A stretch of 64,000 bases of DNA from Chlorobaculum parvum NCIB 8327 (GCF_000020505.1 NC_011027.1:1906001-1970000), one strand, 5' to 3'; shown: positions 28,271 through 37,651, counted from the first letter of the stretch. Numbers and translations are program-made. Notes: generated from the sequence alone by a model not told the origin.

Positions 28271-28502
28271 TCATATACTAACTCCTTCTGATACATATTC
28301 GGCATCTCTTTCTATTCGTTTTTTCAAATAGGAACTCATTTTTCCCTTTTACACACAATATCGACAGGGCTTCTTCAATTGCCTTTCTAAATCCGCTTTA
28401 ATATGAGAAAAAAAGCCCGAGAACACCGATCCCGTACTTTTCTGAATTTTCCTATTTATATAGCTTTATACGCTCAAGAATTTCTGAACGGTTCATGGTC
28501 AT
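28271..28502 (-). pseudogene. degraded MNT-type nucleotidyltransferase gene
   Basis: Reading the minus strand from the ATG at 28502 (ribosome binding site GGAGA just before it) gives MTMNRSEILERIKLYK, a TAG stop, then in the same frame ENSEKYGIGVLGLFFSY and a TAA. This matches the start of minimal nucleotidyltransferases, where the last part would read GLFGSYARG. In another frame follow KADLERQLKKP and, after a further break, GKMSSYLKKRIERDAEYV, which matches the end of the same family. The catalytic GS...DxD centre has been deleted. So the gene is a fossil with a stop, frameshifts and an internal deletion. Its TGA overlaps a new ATG, as in MNT/HEPN pairs, but the partner is gone. Confidence 0.65.
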
Positions 28503-28641
28503 TTCTCCATTTTCTCAAGTTTTAAACTCATTATCCTTGAAATCAAAACCTTCTTTCATTCGTCTTCAACATCAACCTCAATATAGATACTCCATCAGCA
28601 AATAGCACAATACAGGCGCTCCAACAAGTCTCCCCCAACGC

Positions 28642-28681
28642 AAAAAAGGCTGCCCCGGTGTTACTCCGAAGCAGCCTTTTT
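28642..28681 (-). terminator. rho-independent terminator downstream of sucD
   Basis: On the minus strand AAAAAGGCTGC (28681-28671) pairs with GCAGCC (28653-28648) and is followed by six T. The stem lies 26 bases beyond the sucD stop and marks the right edge of the AT-rich islet. Bases 28503-28641 show nothing else I can support. Confidence 0.85.
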
Positions 28682-28706
28682 CTGCGTAAATCTTCTTGCC
28701 CTACTT

Positions 28707-29609
28707 TCAGGCTTTTCCAAGCGCTTTGAGCATGGCTTGGCCGATGTCGGCGGGGTTTTCGACCACCTTGATTCCTGCGGCTTCCATTGCCTTGATCTTC
28801 TCTTCGGCGGTACCTTTGCCGCCTGAAACGATCGCGCCTGCATGGCCCATGCGGCGTCCGGGAGGAGCGGTACGGCCTGCGATGAAGCCGACGACCGGTT
28901 TCTTGAAATATTTCTTGATGTACTCGGCGGCCTCTTCTTCAGCGCTGCCACCAATTTCACCGATCATAATGAGACCTTCGGTGTCGTCATCCTTGGCGAA
29001 CATCTTGACCGCGTCGATGAAGCGGGTGCCAATGATCGGGTCACCGCCGATGCCGATACAGGTGGACTGTCCGAGACCTACCTCGGTAAGCTGGTGCACC
29101 GCTTCGTAGGTCAGGGTGCCACTGCGCGACACGACGCCGATGGAGCCTTTCTTGTGGATGAAGCCCGGCATGATGCCGACTTTGGCTTCGCCGGGGGTGA
29201 TAACGCCGGGGCAGTTCGGGCCAACCAGCACCGCGCCCTTCTCCTGCACGAAGCTGTAGGCTTTCATCATGTCGTTAACCGGAATGCCTTCGGTGATGCA
29301 GATGATCACCTTAAGGCCAGCGTCGGCAGCCTCCATGATGGCGTCTGCAGCAAATGCGGCAGGCACGAAGATGACCGTGGCGTTGGCTTCGGCCTTCTCG
29401 ACAGCTTCACGGACGGTGTCGAACACCGGAACCGGACGGCAGAATTGGTCTTTCTCGTTGCCGTTATAGAGAATACCGCCCTTGCCGGGAGTGACGCCTG
29501 CCACAACGTTGGTGCCGTATTCGAGAATCTGCGAGGTGTGGAAGGTACCCTCGCCGCCGGTAATTCCCTGCACGACCAGACGGGTATCTTTATTGACCAG
29601 TACGCTCAT
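28707..29609 (-). CDS. sucD: succinyl-CoA synthetase, alpha subunit
   Basis: A 300-residue subunit that carries the phosphohistidine and the CoA site; in green sulfur bacteria it would run in the reductive (carbon-fixing) TCA cycle. Seen: the N-terminal CoA-binding fold ([14 protein letters not shown], near residues 14-27, then GVTPGKGG), [16 protein letters not shown] at about 123-138 and the active-site segment [19 protein letters not shown] with the histidine near residue 248. The usual partner sucC is not beside it. It ends at a good terminator; gatA lies upstream on the same strand with 36 bases between. Confidence 0.96.
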   Translation of the reverse strand: MSVLVNKDTRLVVQGITGGEGTFHTSQILEYGTNVVAGVTPGKGGILYNGNEKDQFCRPVPVFDTVREAVEKAEANATVIFVPAAFAADAIMEAADAGLKVIICITEGIPVNDMMKAYSFVQEKGAVLVGPNCPGVITPGEAKVGIMPGFIHKKGSIGVVSRSGTLTYEAVHQLTEVGLGQSTCIGIGGDPIIGTRFIDAVKMFAKDDDTEGLIMIGEIGGSAEEEAAEYIKKYFKKPVVGFIAGRTAPPGRRMGHAGAIVSGGKGTAEEKIKAMEAAGIKVVENPADIGQAMLKALGKA

Positions 29610-29645
29610 AAGCTCATAATCGTTTGTGGTGTTATAAAATAGCCG

Positions 29646-31091
29646 TCAGTTCGACGGAGCTGTCTGGCAGAGTGCCTGGAGATTGCGTGCAATCCCGAGC
29701 ATCTTGCCCTCTTCGAAAAAGTTACAGATGAGATGAACGCCTACCGGCAGACCGAGGCTGTCGAATCCGACCGGCACGCTGACCGCCGGCATGCCGACGA
29801 TGCTGGCCGGGACGGTGAAGACGTCGGCCAGGTACATTTCAAGCGGATTGTCCATCTTGTCGCCGATACCGAACGGCGGGAAGGGCGAGGTCGGTCCGGC
29901 GATGACATCGACCTTCTCGAACGCCTCGCGGTACTTTTCCTGGAAGACCCGACGCACCTGCTGTGCTTTTTTGTAGTAGGTATCGTAATAACCCGCTGAC
30001 AGCACGTAGGTGCCCAGCATAATGCGGCGCTTGACCTCCGCGCCGAACCCTTCGGTGCGCGAGTTGACGTACATGCTTGACAGATCGGGCGAGTCCGGCG
30101 AACGGTAGCCGTAACGCGCGCCGTCGAACCGGGCGAGGTTCGAGGAGGCCTCGGCAGTCACGAGAATGTAGTAGGCCGCAATAGCGTAATCGCTTTCGGG
30201 AAGCTCGATCTCGACCAGCTCAGCACCGGCATCCTCGAGCTTCTTCAGCCCTGCCTTGACCACTCCGGCCACATCGGCGTTGAGGTTCTCCGGGAAAAAG
30301 GCCGAGGGCACACCGACGCGCAGGCCTTCGAGGGAGACGTGATCCATCGTGGACTCGTAATCGGGCACCTCGTGGTGCGACGAGGTTGCGTCGCGATCGT
30401 CCTGCCCGGCAATGACGCCGAGCACGAGCGCCGCATCGTCGCAGTTGGCGGCAAGCACGCCGATCTGATCGAACGACGAAGCAAAGGCCACAAGCCCGTA
30501 ACGCGAAATGCGGCCATAGGTCGGCTTGAGCCCCACGACGTTGCAGAAACCACCCGGCTGGCGAACCGAACCGCCGGTATCCGAACCGAGCGCCACCATG
30601 CAGAGATCGTTGGCAACGGCTGCCGCAGAACCACCGGAGCTGCCGCCAGGCACGCGGGTTTTGTCGAAGGGATTAGGCACCGGGCCAATGGCAGAGTTCT
30701 CGTTAGAACTGCCCATCGCGAACTCGTCCATGTTGGTGCGACCGACGAAAATGGCATCCTCGGCAACCATCCGCTCGATGGCGGTGGCGTCGTAAACGCT
30801 CTCGTAACCGTCGAGAATCTTCGAAGCGCAGCTCAGCGGCGCGCCCTTCATGGAGATGTTGTCCTTGATGGCAATCGGCATACCAAACAGCACGCCGGGC
30901 TCCTCCCCCCGCTCAAGCTTGGCATCTAGTTCACGCGCACGTTCGAGCGCCGCTTCATGAAACACCGCGGTAAAAATATTATCGTCCTTTTTGGAATCGA
31001 TACGCTGTAAATATTCAGAAATAACCTGCTCGCAGGTCAGCTCACGGGAGAGCAGCTTGGACCTGAGGTCCTCATATCGGCGAAACTGCAC
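29646..31091 (-). CDS. gatA: Asp/Glu-tRNA amidotransferase subunit A
   Basis: A 481-residue amidase-signature subunit of GatCAB, which converts mischarged Glu-tRNA(Gln) and/or Asp-tRNA(Asn) to the correct amide form. The Ser-cisSer-Lys triad is visible: Lys in [14 protein letters not shown] (about residue 74), cis-Ser in [13 protein letters not shown] (about 149) and the nucleophile Ser in [20 protein letters not shown] region (about 173). The start is GTG at 31091. gatB and gatC are not in the window. Divergent from uppS across a 253-base gap (31092-31344). Confidence 0.95.
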   Translation of the reverse strand: MQFRRYEDLRSKLLSRELTCEQVISEYLQRIDSKKDDNIFTAVFHEAALERARELDAKLERGEEPGVLFGMPIAIKDNISMKGAPLSCASKILDGYESVYDATAIERMVAEDAIFVGRTNMDEFAMGSSNENSAIGPVPNPFDKTRVPGGSSGGSAAAVANDLCMVALGSDTGGSVRQPGGFCNVVGLKPTYGRISRYGLVAFASSFDQIGVLAANCDDAALVLGVIAGQDDRDATSSHHEVPDYESTMDHVSLEGLRVGVPSAFFPENLNADVAGVVKAGLKKLEDAGAELVEIELPESDYAIAAYYILVTAEASSNLARFDGARYGYRSPDSPDLSSMYVNSRTEGFGAEVKRRIMLGTYVLSAGYYDTYYKKAQQVRRVFQEKYREAFEKVDVIAGPTSPFPPFGIGDKMDNPLEMYLADVFTVPASIVGMPAVSVPVGFDSLGLPVGVHLICNFFEEGKMLGIARNLQALCQTAPSN

Positions 31092-31212
31092 GTCTATTCA
31101 GGCTGGATTAGATTGAAGATCGTTCATCTGCATGATACGGCGGGACTAACAACCCCTGCGTCAACGAAGGCGCTGCAGGCCGGAAGAGCACGGAGCTCTG
31201 CCGCCATGAAGT

Positions 31213-31241
31213 TTGTATAATAATAAATTACTGTCTATAAT
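31213..31241 (+). promoter_or_regulatory. possible promoter for uppS-bamA
   Basis: TTGTAT (31213-31218), a 17-base spacer and a perfect TATAAT (31236-31241) about 100 bases before uppS. The first hexamer is weak (3 of 6). The rest of 31092-31344 is AT-rich with no other structure I can name. Confidence 0.3.
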
Positions 31242-31344
31242 TCAATTTCATGGATATTGCGGGTACAGTCACCTATGAACGGTTCAGATTGGAAAGCTCA
31301 ACTTCCGAACAAAAGCGTTAACCTCTCGTTTTTCATCTAGTTAC

Positions 31345-32151
31345 ATGCCCCAGTGGTTCAAATCAACGATCGATCCTGAAGACGCCCTGCTGCAGGATGA
31401 GCTGAAATCTACATGCGTATTTCCACGGCACATCGGGATCATCATGGATGGAAACGGCCGGTGGGCCAAACAGAAAGGCAAGTCGCGCATCGAAGGACAT
31501 ATCGCTGGCGTTGATTCGGTTCAGGATATCGTCGAAGCATGCTCCCAGCTCGGCATCAGTGCCCTGACGCTTTTCACTTTTTCTATCGAAAACTGGCGGA
31601 GGCCGAAACCTGAAATTTCAGCCCTGATGAAGCTGCTGATCAAGGTGCTCAAAAAAGAGACCCCCCAGCTTTGCGAAAATAATATCAGGCTCGAGGTCAT
31701 TGGCGATTTGAATCTGGTCAGCAGCACCGTACGGAAAACGCTCGAAGAAACGATAGAGCAGACCAGAAACAACCATGAGCTGACCCTGACCATCGCCTTG
31801 AGCTACAGCGGCAAGTGGGACATCACCAACGCCTGCCGCACCATTGCCGAACAGGTGGCGAACGGAACGATCGCCCCCGAGCAGATCGACGAAAACCTTT
31901 TTGCCGCGAACTTGTCAACGGCTTCGCTCCCGGATCCGGAGCTTCTGATCCGAACCAGCGGAGAGTTCCGCATCAGCAATTTCATGCTTTGGCAAATCGC
32001 CTATTCTGAAATCTTTTTCACGGAGACGTACTGGCCCGATTTCCGACGCGACAAGCTCTACGACGCACTCCGGGAGTATCAGAACCGGGAAAGGCGCTTT
32101 GGCCAGACAAGCGAACAACTCAAAGCCGAAACCTTGAGAAAACAGGCCTAA
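31345..32151 (+). CDS. uppS: isoprenyl transferase (undecaprenyl diphosphate synthase)
   Basis: A 268-residue cis-prenyltransferase that builds the C55 lipid carrier for cell-wall and lipopolysaccharide sugars. Seen: the diphosphate-binding HIGIIMDGNGRWAKQKG at about residues 30-46, TLFTFSIENWRRP at about 73-85 and the C-terminal PDPELLIRTSGEFRISNFMLWQ region at about 195-216 with ETYWPDF. The length is normal. bamA starts 24 bases downstream, so envelope-precursor and outer-membrane assembly genes share a transcript. Confidence 0.96.
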   Translation: MPQWFKSTIDPEDALLQDELKSTCVFPRHIGIIMDGNGRWAKQKGKSRIEGHIAGVDSVQDIVEACSQLGISALTLFTFSIENWRRPKPEISALMKLLIKVLKKETPQLCENNIRLEVIGDLNLVSSTVRKTLEETIEQTRNNHELTLTIALSYSGKWDITNACRTIAEQVANGTIAPEQIDENLFAANLSTASLPDPELLIRTSGEFRISNFMLWQIAYSEIFFTETYWPDFRRDKLYDALREYQNRERRFGQTSEQLKAETLRKQA

Positions 32152-32175
32152 CTCACCGAATCATTCAGGTTTTTC

Positions 32176-34698
32176 ATGAATACAACACCCTTTTCGCCAG
32201 ACAAGCTCTCAGCACTTCTGATTGGCCTGGCACTGCTTAACGGTCCGATATCGACCGCTTATGCGAAAACCGCAGCAACAAACGCTTCCCCGGCCTCCGA
32301 AGCTGCTACCGGCACTCCGGCCTCTTCGCAATCCGCGAAGCTGCGTACAGTGACCGTCCGTCAGATTTCGTTCAGCGGGCTGCAAACCATCAAGGAGTCG
32401 GAACTGCTCAAAAGCCTGCCCATCAAGGCCGGAGAACAGATCACCATTCCAGGGCAGCAGATTCCCGGCTTGCTGCAGTACCTCTGGAATCTCCAGTACT
32501 TCAGCAACATCGAAATCGGGCAAACCGAGCTTGGTGGCGACAACATCGGGCTGACCTTCAGAGTCACCGAATTTCCGATTCTGGAAAGCATCGAGTTCCA
32601 GGGCAACGACAAATACAAGGACAAGGAGCTGCTCAAAACCACGGGCCTTGTCGTCGGTCGCAGAATAAGCCAGCAGGAGCTGCTCAACGCGTCCAACAAG
32701 ATTGAAAAACAGTACGCAGCCAAAGGCTACCTGACCGCCGGTGTAGAGTACCGCGTGGAAAACACCGGAGACAACCGGGCCAAGGCAATCTTTACCGTCC
32801 ACGAAGGCTCGAAAGTGGTAATCGAAAAAATACGGTTCCACGGCAACAAAGCCTTCAAGGAGGGAAAACTCCGCGATGTGCTCAAGGAGACCTCACAAAA
32901 CTCCTGGTGGAGAAAAATCTTCGGTCAGCCGAAGCTCGACAAAGACAAGTTTGAAGAAGACAAGAACCTGCTGGTCGATTTCTATCGTAACAACGGCTAC
33001 CGCGATGCGCGCATCGTCAAGGACACCCTCACCTATACCAAGGATAACAAAGGGGTCAACATCGATATTTACGTCGAAGAGGGGCCGAAGTATCAGATCG
33101 GCAGCATCACCTGGATCGGCAACACCAAGGATTTTGCAACAACCGGTATCCTTGACGAGACATTCGGCATTAAGCAGGGTGACCTGTACAGCGCCAAAAA
33201 GATCAACGAGCGCCTGAACTTCTCCCAGGATCATTCGGATATCGCCTCGCTCTACCTGGACAGAGGCTATCTCTCGTTCAGGGCCCGGCTTGAAGAACAG
33301 GTCGTGCAACCAAATACGGTCAATCTGGTCATCACGCTGACCGAGGGCGATCCGTTCACCCTGAACCTCATCAATGTCAAGGGTAATACCAAAACGAAGG
33401 ATCACGTCATTCGCCGCGAGCTTTACACGGTACCTGGCGATACCTTCAGCCGAAAGAAAGTGGTGAGAAGCATCAGGGAGCTTTCGATGCTGAACTACTT
33501 CGACCCCGAAACCCTGACGCCAGACATTGACCCGAATCAGCGCGACAACACGGTCGATGTAACCTACAACATCACCGAACGCCAGACCGATACCTTCAAT
33601 GCGGCCGTCGGTTACAGCGCGTCGAGCGGTGGCACGGGCTCTCTCGGCTTAACGTTCAATAACTTCTCGCTCGGCGACATCTTCAACCCTTCGGCATACC
33701 GGCCGCTGCCTCACGGCGATGGTCAGAAGCTTTCGATGCAATGGCAGTTCGGCACCAACAACTACCGGACGCTCTCCCTTTCGGTCAGCGATCCCTGGGC
33801 CTTCGGTACCCATACCTCTGTAGGGCTCAGCGCATTCAAAACCAAGCAGACCTATGACCTGAACAGCAGCAACGAAGTCACCGATAACAAAACCATCAAG
33901 CAGTATGGTGCAAACCTCTCCATCGGGCGCAGACTGACCTGGCCGGATGACTATTTCACCATCAGCTGGCGTATTGGTTACCTGCACACGGAAGGCGGCT
34001 TCGTGAGCTTCCTGAACGAAACCAACGTGCCCGAAACGGCCGAGGAGTATTCGATCACCCAAACCATCACCCGCAACAGCGTCGATAACCCGATCTATCC
34101 CAGGCACGGCAGTAAGAATACCTTCACTGCCCAGCTGGCCGGTGGATTCCTGCCTGGCACGATCGACTTCTACAAACTGATCGGAACAACAAGCTGGTAC
34201 CTGCCGGTATCGAAGGATCTGGTTCTGAATCTTTCGGCGCAACAAGGCTATCTGGACACCTTCAGCGACAAGGACTATATTCCTTACACCAGCTATTTCT
34301 ACATGGGTGGAAGCGGCATGTCCTCGCTGCCAACCGTACCTCTTCGAGGCTACCCCGACCAGTCCCTCGGCGGACTGTTCTCGGGTGAAGACAACCTGTA
34401 CGGCGGTAAGGTCTATACCAAAATCACCACTGAGCTGCGCTATCCGCTCACCCTGAGCCCATCGGCAAGCATCTATGGCCTGGTCTTCTTTGAAGCTGGC
34501 AATCTATGGGCCGACTCCGGTTCGGTGGATCTGACCGATCTGAAAAAATCGGCCGGTATCGGACTGCGGCTGTACCTGCCGATTATCGGCCAGGTCGGTA
34601 TTGATTACGGCTATGGATTCGACTCCGCGCCTTCCGAGCCCGACAAAAATTCGCAGGGCTGGAACTTCACCTTCACCTTCGGACAACCGAACAACTGA
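32176..34698 (+). CDS. bamA: outer-membrane protein assembly factor BamA
   Basis: An 840-residue outer-membrane insertase. Seen: an N-terminal signal peptide (hydrophobic LSALLIGLALLNG then AYAKTA), an Ala/Ser/Thr linker, five POTRA-type repeats (about residues 56-450, such as VRQISFSGLQTI, SIEFQGNDKYKDKEL, KIRFHGNKAF, SITWIGNTKDF, LINVKGNTKTKDHVIRREL) and the 16-strand barrel, with the conserved VPLRGYPDQSLGG loop near 719. The C-terminus runs NFTFTFGQPNN, so the usual terminal aromatic residue is followed by five further residues. It ends at a strong terminator. Confidence 0.95.
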   Translation: MNTTPFSPDKLSALLIGLALLNGPISTAYAKTAATNASPASEAATGTPASSQSAKLRTVTVRQISFSGLQTIKESELLKSLPIKAGEQITIPGQQIPGLLQYLWNLQYFSNIEIGQTELGGDNIGLTFRVTEFPILESIEFQGNDKYKDKELLKTTGLVVGRRISQQELLNASNKIEKQYAAKGYLTAGVEYRVENTGDNRAKAIFTVHEGSKVVIEKIRFHGNKAFKEGKLRDVLKETSQNSWWRKIFGQPKLDKDKFEEDKNLLVDFYRNNGYRDARIVKDTLTYTKDNKGVNIDIYVEEGPKYQIGSITWIGNTKDFATTGILDETFGIKQGDLYSAKKINERLNFSQDHSDIASLYLDRGYLSFRARLEEQVVQPNTVNLVITLTEGDPFTLNLINVKGNTKTKDHVIRRELYTVPGDTFSRKKVVRSIRELSMLNYFDPETLTPDIDPNQRDNTVDVTYNITERQTDTFNAAVGYSASSGGTGSLGLTFNNFSLGDIFNPSAYRPLPHGDGQKLSMQWQFGTNNYRTLSLSVSDPWAFGTHTSVGLSAFKTKQTYDLNSSNEVTDNKTIKQYGANLSIGRRLTWPDDYFTISWRIGYLHTEGGFVSFLNETNVPETAEEYSITQTITRNSVDNPIYPRHGSKNTFTAQLAGGFLPGTIDFYKLIGTTSWYLPVSKDLVLNLSAQQGYLDTFSDKDYIPYTSYFYMGGSGMSSLPTVPLRGYPDQSLGGLFSGEDNLYGGKVYTKITTELRYPLTLSPSASIYGLVFFEAGNLWADSGSVDLTDLKKSAGIGLRLYLPIIGQVGIDYGYGFDSAPSEPDKNSQGWNFTFTFGQPNN

Positions 34699-34720
34699 GT
34701 TTTCGACCAGCCGAAACAAC

Positions 34721-34747
34721 AAAGGGTGACCATTTGGTCACCCTTTT
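34721..34747. terminator. bidirectional terminator after bamA
   Basis: Perfect 11-bp stem AAAGGGTGACC (34721-34731) / GGTCACCCTTT (34736-34746) with a 4-base loop and T-rich flank, between bamA (+) and the convergent nuclease gene. Confidence 0.88.
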
Positions 34748-34771
34748 CATTTTCTCACCGATCATCGATTA

Positions 34772-35383
34772 TCACTCCTCTTCATCATCCGGCTCTTTCA
34801 GGCGCGACAACTCGTCGCGGATACGGGCAGCCTCCTCATAATCTTCGCGATCGATAGCCTCTTCGAGCTTTTTCTGCAAATCAGCCTCTGGAGAAGCTGC
34901 GGGCTGCAACTCCTCCTCAGCGGGCTTGTCGGAAAGTTCTTCTGACACAGCGGCTTCTTCCCCCTCCTTCGGCTGCTCCTCAACGATTCCGGCCTCGTTC
35001 ATGATCTCTTCGGAAACATAGATTGGCGCATTGAAACGCACAGCAATGGCAATGGCGTCACTCGGACGAGCATCGATTTCATGCACGACCCCACCCATTT
35101 CGCAGATAACCTTCGCATAAAAGGTCTCGTTGTGCAACTCATCGATAAACACCTCATTGACATGAAGATCGAAAGCATCGGCGACATGCTTGAACAGATC
35201 ATGCGTGAAGGGACGAGGCGGCTTGATATTCTCAAGCTTGAGCGCTATGGCCTGCGCCTCAAACCCGCCAATGATGATCGGCAACTTGCGTTTGCCTTCA
35301 ACTTCATAGAGAATAAGGGCATAGGCACCGTTGGTATGGGGACTGGTCGAAAGACCGAGAATATCAACCTGAAGTTTGTGCAT
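34772..35383 (-). CDS. bifunctional nuclease (BFN/DUF151) with C-terminal UVR motif
   Basis: A 203-residue protein. Residues 1-135 form the BFN domain (DUF151), with IIIGGFEAQAIALKLE at about 37-52, RPFTHDLFKHVA and the family motif IDARPSDAIAIAVRFNAPIYV near 103-123. Then comes an acidic linker and, at about 168-195, a UVR-type helical hairpin (LEEAIDREDYEEAARIRDEL) as found in UvrB/UvrC contacts. Members are reported to have DNase and RNase activity; the role in this lineage is unclear. The BFN-UVR fusion is typical of Bacteroidetes/Chlorobi. Confidence 0.9.
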   Translation of the reverse strand: MHKLQVDILGLSTSPHTNGAYALILYEVEGKRKLPIIIGGFEAQAIALKLENIKPPRPFTHDLFKHVADAFDLHVNEVFIDELHNETFYAKVICEMGGVVHEIDARPSDAIAIAVRFNAPIYVSEEIMNEAGIVEEQPKEGEEAAVSEELSDKPAEEELQPAASPEADLQKKLEEAIDREDYEEAARIRDELSRLKEPDDEEE

Positions 35384-35537
35384 GATTCGGGAACAATTTT
35401 CGTTTTGGGGGGCACATTATTGCCCTGCCAGTACTTAACAGTAAAGTACCGTTAAACATTTCTTGTTCAAAGGTGATGTGTGCAATCCTCAATCCGGGAA
35501 TGGCGCGGAGTGAGCGATACGGTTCGCGAGCGGCAAC

Positions 35538-35564
35538 AAAAAAGCCGCTTGATGCGGCTTTTTG
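35538..35564 (-). terminator. terminator for the tRNA unit
   Basis: On the minus strand AAAAAGCCGC, loop ATCAA, GCGGCTTTTTT: a 10-bp stem ending in a T-run, 13 bases after the 3' end of tRNA-Leu. Confidence 0.88.
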
Positions 35565-35576
35565 TCTGCGTGAATG

Positions 35577-35658
35577 TGCCCGAGAGGAGATTCGAACTCC
35601 TACACCTCGCGGCGCTACCCCCTCAAGATAGTGTGTCTACCAATTCCACCACTCGGGC
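35577..35658 (-). tRNA. tRNA-Leu (anticodon GAG)
   Basis: The minus strand folds as a class II tRNA: acceptor GCCCGAG/CTCGGGC, D-arm with GGTAGACAC, anticodon stem CTATC/GGTAG around loop TTGAGGG (anticodon GAG, reads CUU/CUC), a long variable arm and T-loop TTCGAAT. Discriminator A; the CCA end is not encoded. Confidence 0.95.
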
Positions 35659-35695
35659 ATTCATTGCTATGTAAGGAAACAGTTACTGCTCCCAG

Positions 35696-35768
35696 TGAGA
35701 ATAGAAGGACTCGAACCTTCGACCCACTGCTTAAAAGGCAGTTGCTCTACCAACTGAGCTATATTCTC
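35696..35768 (-). tRNA. tRNA-Lys (anticodon TTT)
   Basis: The minus strand gives acceptor GAGAATA/TATTCTC, D-arm AGCTCAGTTGGTAGAGC, anticodon stem CTGCC/GGCAG with loop TTTTAA (anticodon TTT) and T-arm with GGTTCGAGTCC. CCA is not encoded. It lies between the mini ribosomal gene and tRNA-Leu, all on the same strand. Confidence 0.96.
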
Positions 35769-35794
35769 AACCAAGATCCAGCCACGATACGGGC

Positions 35795-35902
35795 TTACTT
35801 GTTCTGGTAACGCAAACGCTTCTTGTGCCTGTTCTTACGGCGCATCTTCTTGCGTTTGTGTACGGCCATTTTATGGCGTTTTCTTTTTTTTCCGCAGGGC
35901 AT
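35795..35902 (-). CDS. 35-residue mS38/COX24-like ribosomal protein
   Basis: A very short, extremely basic protein, starting MPCGKKRKRHKMAVHKRKK and ending RHKKRLRYQNK. This is the pattern of the Bacteroidetes/Chlorobi proteins annotated AURKAIP1/COX24-domain, relatives of mitochondrial small-subunit protein mS38 and of actinobacterial bS22 (recognised from the sequence pattern). More than half of the residues are Lys, Arg or His. It is expected to sit in the 30S subunit. The gene is directly upstream of tRNA-Lys and tRNA-Leu, 27 bases away, suggesting one transcript for all three. Confidence 0.85.
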   Translation of the reverse strand: MPCGKKRKRHKMAVHKRKKMRRKNRHKKRLRYQNK

Positions 35903-36067
35903 GAATATTTCTATCTACTCTCTGTTTTAGAAGGCAAGTAATATAGGGCTCCGACCGATTTCTTCCAAACAAAAAAAATGTCTAGAGCCATTTTTGCTGG
36001 TCGGCAGCGCTAAGCTTACAGTACCGGCCAATCCGACTAGCTAGAAGGATTGAGCAGCAACATCGGA

Positions 36068-37357
36068 TTAGGCGTTCATGTACTTGAAGAACTCCTTGTT
36101 GTCCTTGGTCTCGACGATCTTTTCGCGCATGAACTCCATGCACTCGATCGGGTTCTTGTCGGCCAGGTACTTTCTGAGCAGCCAGGTGCGTGAAAGTTCT
36201 TGCTGGCTGAACAGCAGCTCCTCCTTGCGAGTACCCGAGCGGAGAATGTCGATCGCCGGGAAGACCCTGCGTTCCGACAAGCGCCTGTCGAGCACAAGCT
36301 CCATGTTGCCGGTACCTTTGAACTCTTCGAAGATGACGTCATCCATGCGCGAGCCGGTATCGACAAGCGCCGTGGCGATGATGGTAAGGCTGCCGCCCTC
36401 TTCGATGTTTCGAGCCGCACCGAAGAAGCGCTTCGGCTTGGTCAACGCGTTGGCGTCGATACCACCGGAGAGAATCTTGCCGGAGTGAGGAATGATGGTG
36501 TTGTGCGCACGCGCAAGCCTGGTGATGGAGTCGAGCAGAATCACCACATCGCGCCCCACCTCGACCATTCTCTTCGCCTTTTCGAGTACCATGTCGGCCA
36601 CCTGCACGTGGCGTTCCGGATCCTCGTCGAAGGTCGAGCTGACCACCTCGGCCGGCACGCTGCGGGCCATATCGGTTACCTCTTCAGGCCGCTCATCGAT
36701 GAGCAACACGATCAGAAAAACCTCGGGATGGTTCTTGATGATGGCGTTGGCAACCATCTGCAACAGAATCGTCTTACCGGTCTTCGGCTGCGCCACGATC
36801 AATCCGCGCTGTCCTTTACCGATCGGGGTAAAAATATCCATGATCCGCCCGCAGTACTCGTTCTGACGGGTTTCAAGCTTGAGTCGCTCGTTCGGGAACA
36901 GCGGCGTCAGATTCTCGAAATATGGACGCTCCCTTGTGACCTCCGGATCCTTGCCGTTGATGGTGTTGATTTTGAGCAGCGCAAAGAAGCGCTCGCCCTC
37001 TTTCGGCGCCCTGACCTGCCCCGACACCGTATCGCCGGTGCGCATGTTGAAGCGCTTGATCTGGGAAGGCGAAACGTAAATATCGTCAGGAGAGGAGAGG
37101 TAGTTGTAGTTCGAGGAGCGCAGAAAACCGTAGCCTTCGGGAATGACCTGCAAAACACCGGTATTGACCATCACCTGTCCGTTCTCGGAATCAGCATTCC
37201 TCTGGGACTGCGCCTCGATGATCTTGTAAATCAGCTCCTCTTTGCGGAAACCGGCGGTAGTAACACCGAGCTCTTTGGCAATAGCATTCAGTTCGTAAAC
37301 CTTTTTCTTCTGGAGTGCATTGATGTCCAGGCCTTTTGATACCGAATTGTTCGACAT
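36068..37357 (-). CDS. rho: transcription termination factor Rho
   Basis: A 429-residue hexameric RNA helicase. Seen: an N-terminal Rho-N helical region ([22 protein letters not shown]), the RNA-binding cold-shock-like domain with [22 protein letters not shown] (about residues 68-89), Walker A in [13 protein letters not shown] near 188, the [10 protein letters not shown] segment and the Q/R-loop GGSLTI. The ATG at 37357 is preferred over a TTG 18 bases upstream. Bases 37358-37651 contain no gene; they form a long leader between rho and folC. Confidence 0.97.
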   Translation of the reverse strand: MSNNSVSKGLDINALQKKKVYELNAIAKELGVTTAGFRKEELIYKIIEAQSQRNADSENGQVMVNTGVLQVIPEGYGFLRSSNYNYLSSPDDIYVSPSQIKRFNMRTGDTVSGQVRAPKEGERFFALLKINTINGKDPEVTRERPYFENLTPLFPNERLKLETRQNEYCGRIMDIFTPIGKGQRGLIVAQPKTGKTILLQMVANAIIKNHPEVFLIVLLIDERPEEVTDMARSVPAEVVSSTFDEDPERHVQVADMVLEKAKRMVEVGRDVVILLDSITRLARAHNTIIPHSGKILSGGIDANALTKPKRFFGAARNIEEGGSLTIIATALVDTGSRMDDVIFEEFKGTGNMELVLDRRLSERRVFPAIDILRSGTRKEELLFSQQELSRTWLLRKYLADKNPIECMEFMREKIVETKDNKEFFKYMNA

Positions 37358-37640
37358 TATAGATTTAATCAACACTTAATGGTTAAGTATGCAGTAAGAG
37401 CACTGCGTCATGCGTAATCGCTGTGGAGAAGAAACGGGATCGTTGTCGATAACCGCCTGCAGTGGTGAGTAGCACCGTGGATTCTAAAGAGACCGACATG
37501 GAAAACGGAAAAGAAGCCGTATGGGGAAGATGGTCTGTGATGAAAAGGGTATTTCCCAGGCGAACTGCCAGCGTCAGGCTGCGCCCTGAACAACGAATTG
37601 GAGAGTTCTGAAAGCAAAACCAATATACGATTTTTTAAAA
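37358..37640 (-). promoter_or_regulatory. rho upstream region / possible long leader
   Basis: About 280 bases between folC and rho with no supported gene. A short weak open frame inside (37408-37623) has no family likeness. The far end (about 37620-37650) is A/T-rich and could carry the promoter, which would leave a leader of more than 200 bases. rho is autoregulated through its leader in other bacteria; I saw no certain terminator or peptide here. Confidence 0.35.
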
Positions 37641-37651
37641 AAACTCACTAT

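Noticed and set aside
37408-37623. A 71-codon open frame between folC and rho
   Set aside because: No family likeness, rich in Ser/His/Pro as in chance translation; treated as leader DNA.
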